A stretch of 27,012 bases of DNA, taken from contig CAYYBZ010000002.1 in assembly GCA_964470285.1 (NCBI GenBank), positions 1 through 27,012 on the forward strand, read 5' to 3'. Origin of the DNA: CAYYBZ01 sp964470285 [NCBI: uncultured Oligoflexia bacterium] (GTDB lineage Bacteria; Bdellovibrionota_G; CAYYBZ01). This document shows, one piece after another, positions 24,929-27,012 of the stretch (position 1 is its first letter; every line of letters starts with the position of its first letter). Made by a program: the position numbers and the translations under genes. Below the pieces are notes generated by a model. The model ran no database searches. It was given only the letters and a program-made list of their open reading frames with translations, and was not told where the DNA came from.

Positions 24929-25839
24929 AAATTCTAATAACCGGGACAGACGGATTCATAGGCTCTCACCTCAAGGATTATTTTTCAAATACTCATGAAG
25001 TAACCGGAACAGTATTTTTTCGTGCTCCCGGCTCCGACGAAATAAATTTTAATATAGAATCCCAAAGCGATTTTAAAAACCTTCCTGTAAATCCGGATAT
25101 AGTGATTCACACTGCCGGGCTGGTTGAGCAAACTTTACCGCGCAAAAAGCTGTTTTCTGTTAATGCACAAGGAACTAGAAACCTTGTTTTGTGGTCAGAA
25201 AAGAACTCATCTCATTTCATCTTTACTAGCTCAATAACTGTGTACGGAGCAAAGCTTTTAGGAATCAACAGATCTGAAAAAGATACAAAAAGATCATGCT
25301 CGACATTGTTCTTACCTTACGGCCATTCAAAAGTGTTGGCCGAAGAATTCATAGAGAAAAGCTCAAAGAGTTATACTATTTTGCGGTTACCTGCAGTTTT
25401 CGGAGAAAATGATTCTTATCTTTCTGCGGCAATAATTCCCGGTCTTTTAAACGGGACTTTTTCATTTTTTGGAAAGAAAGACAGGCTTTACTCTACCATG
25501 TACGTAAAAAACCTGGGTCCTATAATTGAATCGATTATAGAGAAAGGTCCTTTTAACAGGGCGTTTAATTGCTGCGATTATCATATTACGTGGAAAGAAT
25601 TCATATCCGAATTTGCCAAATCCTTAGACGTAAAAATGCCGGATAAAAGACAAAGTCTTTTAAACGCCTTACCTCGCATCAGAGATAAAAGATACATGCT
25701 AATGGTATTGTTTTCTTACTTCGGTGCTCATTACCCAAACAGCGAACTTTTTAAAAGTATAGGCTTTAAACCCCGGCTACCTTGGCAACAGGGAGTAAAA
25801 GAAGCCTGTAAAAAGTATCTGCATCATTTGCCATCTTGA
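24925..25839 (+). CDS. NAD-dependent epimerase/dehydratase (extended SDR)
   Basis: A 304-residue Rossmann-fold protein. The NAD(P)-binding loop is GTDGFIG (7-13), and DIVIHTAG (57-64) follows the third strand. The catalytic residues are seen: Ser101/Ser102 in FTSSITVYG, and Tyr131 and Lys135 in YGHSK. FSVNAQGTRNLVLWS (76-90) is the usual extended-SDR helix. Family members act on nucleotide sugars or other carbonyl substrates; the C-terminal substrate region gives no clear specificity. The start overlaps the end of the WG-repeat lipoprotein gene by 4 bases, and ubiE follows after 36 bases. It may not be functionally linked to either. Confidence 0.85.
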   Translation: MKILITGTDGFIGSHLKDYFSNTHEVTGTVFFRAPGSDEINFNIESQSDFKNLPVNPDIVIHTAGLVEQTLPRKKLFSVNAQGTRNLVLWSEKNSSHFIFTSSITVYGAKLLGINRSEKDTKRSCSTLFLPYGHSKVLAEEFIEKSSKSYTILRLPAVFGENDSYLSAAIIPGLLNGTFSFFGKKDRLYSTMYVKNLGPIIESIIEKGPFNRAFNCCDYHITWKEFISEFAKSLDVKMPDKRQSLLNALPRIRDKRYMLMVLFSYFGAHYPNSELFKSIGFKPRLPWQQGVKEACKKYLHHLPS

Positions 25840-25875
25840 CAAAAGACAGGGTTTTGCTACTACTCATTATCCCTT

Positions 25876-26577
25876 ATGGAACCATTAACTAAAGATGATA
25901 TAAGAAAAATCTTTGATAGAATCAATCCGCGCTATGATCTGCTCAACCATGTCTTGTCAGCCGGGCAGGATATTCTATGGCGCAAATTTACGGCAAAAAG
26001 AATTGAAAAGAATTCGGCTAACATTCTTGATATAGCAACAGGCACGGGAGATATGGCCCTTGAGATAGCAAGGAAACTTCCCCACAGCACTATTTTGGGA
26101 CTTGATTTCTCTGATGAAATGCTAAAACTTGGAAAAGATAAAATCTTAAGGAAAAACCGATCTGAAAGAATCCGACTTCTATCGGGAGATTCAATGAAAC
26201 TACCCTTCCCAAACGGATATTTTGACGCTGTTACAGCAGCCTTCGGATTTAGAAACCTACCTGACAAACCTGCCGGACTTGAAGAGATGAAAAGGGTTCT
26301 CAGAAAAGGGGGAAAGTTGCTTATTCTGGAGATGACACTGCCTAAGGGCGGAATAAGAGGTCGATTTTTTAAATGGTATTTGAAAAAGGTCATCCCGGCA
26401 CTCGGAGGTTTTATCTCTGGCAATAAAGATGCCTATGAATATCTTGGTAACTCCATTGAGGGATTTTTAAGACCGGATGAGCTGACAGGTTATTTAAGCA
26501 AAGCCGGATTTGAGAAGATAAAAACATTTCCCCTTTCCATGGGAATAACCTGTCTGCATGAAGGAGTTGTAAACTGA
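25876..26577 (+). CDS. ubiE: Demethylmenaquinone/ubiquinone C-methyltransferase UbiE/MenG
   Basis: A 233-residue SAM-dependent methyltransferase that adds the ring C-methyl group as the last step of menaquinone synthesis (and in some bacteria ubiquinone). N-terminal RKIFDRINPRYDLLNHVLSAGQD is the first family signature, DIATGTGD (52-59) is the SAM loop with Asp77 as the ribose-binding acid, and AAFGFRNLPD (121-130) is the second family signature. NKDAYEYLGNSIEGF near the C-terminus also matches. The start has no clear ribosome site. menA overlaps its stop, so the pair likely supplies menaquinone for respiration; in that context menG is the functional name. Confidence 0.96.
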   Translation: MEPLTKDDIRKIFDRINPRYDLLNHVLSAGQDILWRKFTAKRIEKNSANILDIATGTGDMALEIARKLPHSTILGLDFSDEMLKLGKDKILRKNRSERIRLLSGDSMKLPFPNGYFDAVTAAFGFRNLPDKPAGLEEMKRVLRKGGKLLILEMTLPKGGIRGRFFKWYLKKVIPALGGFISGNKDAYEYLGNSIEGFLRPDELTGYLSKAGFEKIKTFPLSMGITCLHEGVVN

Positions 26578-27012
26578 ATAAATCTAAGCTTAAAGCCTGG
26601 TACAAAGCCTCCAGACCCCCCTTCTTCGTGGCCACCTTAATACCTCTGATTTTAGGAGCCGTAATTGCCTTAAAGGAAGATTCTTTTAACCCGCCTCTTT
26701 GGATTCTAATTTTGATGGCCTCTTTCTTTGTACATCTGAACGCGAACCTCGTTAACGATTATTTTGAATACTCATCCGGTGCCGATGACGGCCCTTCACT
26801 GGGGGGAACAAAGGTTTTACAGTCTGGCCTTTTAACATTCAAAGAAATGAGAAGGGCAATCATAACCCTTTATACTTTAGCATTCCTGATAGGCCTTACG
26901 ATTGTGTGCATTTCTGAGCTCTGGTGGCTTCTGGCCGTAATGGCTTTTTCGGGCCTTTCGAGCCTGTTTTACACGGCAAAACCGATCAGATACGGTTATC
27001 ACGGACTGGGAG
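26574..27012 (+). CDS. menA: 1,4-dihydroxy-2-naphthoate polyprenyltransferase (partial, runs off the window)
   Basis: The first 146 codons of a UbiA-family membrane prenyltransferase that attaches the isoprenoid tail to dihydroxynaphthoate. After NKSKLKAWYKASRPPF comes a first span (VATLIPLILGAVIAL), a second one (LWILILMASFFVHLNA), then the prenyl-diphosphate/Mg site NDYFEYSSGADD, with the following GTKVLQSGLLTFKEMRRA as in MenA. No ATG, GTG or TTG occurs in frame between the upstream stop (26559-26561) and the first span. A CTG at 26574 lies seven bases after a perfect AAGGAG and overlaps the ubiE stop, so CTG is the probable start. Confidence 0.9.
   Translation, partial: MNKSKLKAWYKASRPPFFVATLIPLILGAVIALKEDSFNPPLWILILMASFFVHLNANLVNDYFEYSSGADDGPSLGGTKVLQSGLLTFKEMRRAIITLYTLAFLIGLTIVCISELWWLLAVMAFSGLSSLFYTAKPIRYGYHGLG

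Noticed and set aside
25932-26423. 163-codon open frame opposite ubiE
   Set aside because: It lies entirely within ubiE on the other strand, has no ribosome site and no recognisable protein features.

Overview
The window comes from a low-GC (about 40% by eye), double-membraned (Gram-negative) bacterium. Evidence for an outer membrane is a small beta-barrel-like protein, several signal-peptidase-II lipoproteins and type IV pilus minor pilins. Menaquinone genes suggest respiratory life. TGA is used as a normal stop (tig, clpX, thyX-like, ubiE), so the code is standard. None of the three tRNA genes encodes its CCA end. I would guess a deltaproteobacteria-like or candidate-phylum lineage, but the sequence does not settle this.

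Layout. (1) 1-1900, minus strand: a cobalamin riboswitch sits in the leader of a surface-protein gene that runs toward the window edge and appears frameshifted at its end; a small membrane protein gene lies upstream of it. (2) 1971-3172: a divergent 6-phosphogluconolactonase-like gene faces an unrecognised gene. (3) 3300-9164: tRNA-Leu, then the classic proteostasis run tig-clpP-clpX-lon, tightly packed with overlaps of 26 and 4 nt. (4) 9175-9735: an outer-membrane barrel-like protein on the minus strand. (5) 9800-11560: tRNA-Val and tRNA-Asp with striking inverted repeats, then a winged-helix/nucleotidyltransferase pair resembling an AbiE-type toxin-antitoxin module, surrounded by stray copies of a tRNA T-arm 10-mer. 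(6) 11624-12976: a double-length ThyX-like protein whose signature motif is split between its two halves. (7) 13003-16124, minus strand: a very large PilX-like protein followed by a PilW-like prepilin, both cysteine-rich. (8) 16474-17922: a sodium:solute symporter. (9) 18071-24928: a lipoprotein-rich stretch with one broken lipoprotein gene, four intact ones (two made of WG repeats), a bile-acid-type sodium symporter and a PRMT-like methyltransferase with a PqqD-like tail. (10) 24925-27012: an NAD-dependent epimerase, then ubiE/menG and the start of menA, for the last steps of menaquinone synthesis.

The housekeeping blocks are confidently identified. The least ordinary items are the B12 riboswitch in front of a non-enzymatic surface protein, the split-signature ThyX-like protein, the PRMT-PqqD fusion, the dyad overlapping the tRNA-Asp promoter, the inverted repeat around tRNA-Val, the reduced AbiE-like pair with its palindromic operator, and the probable CTG start of menA.
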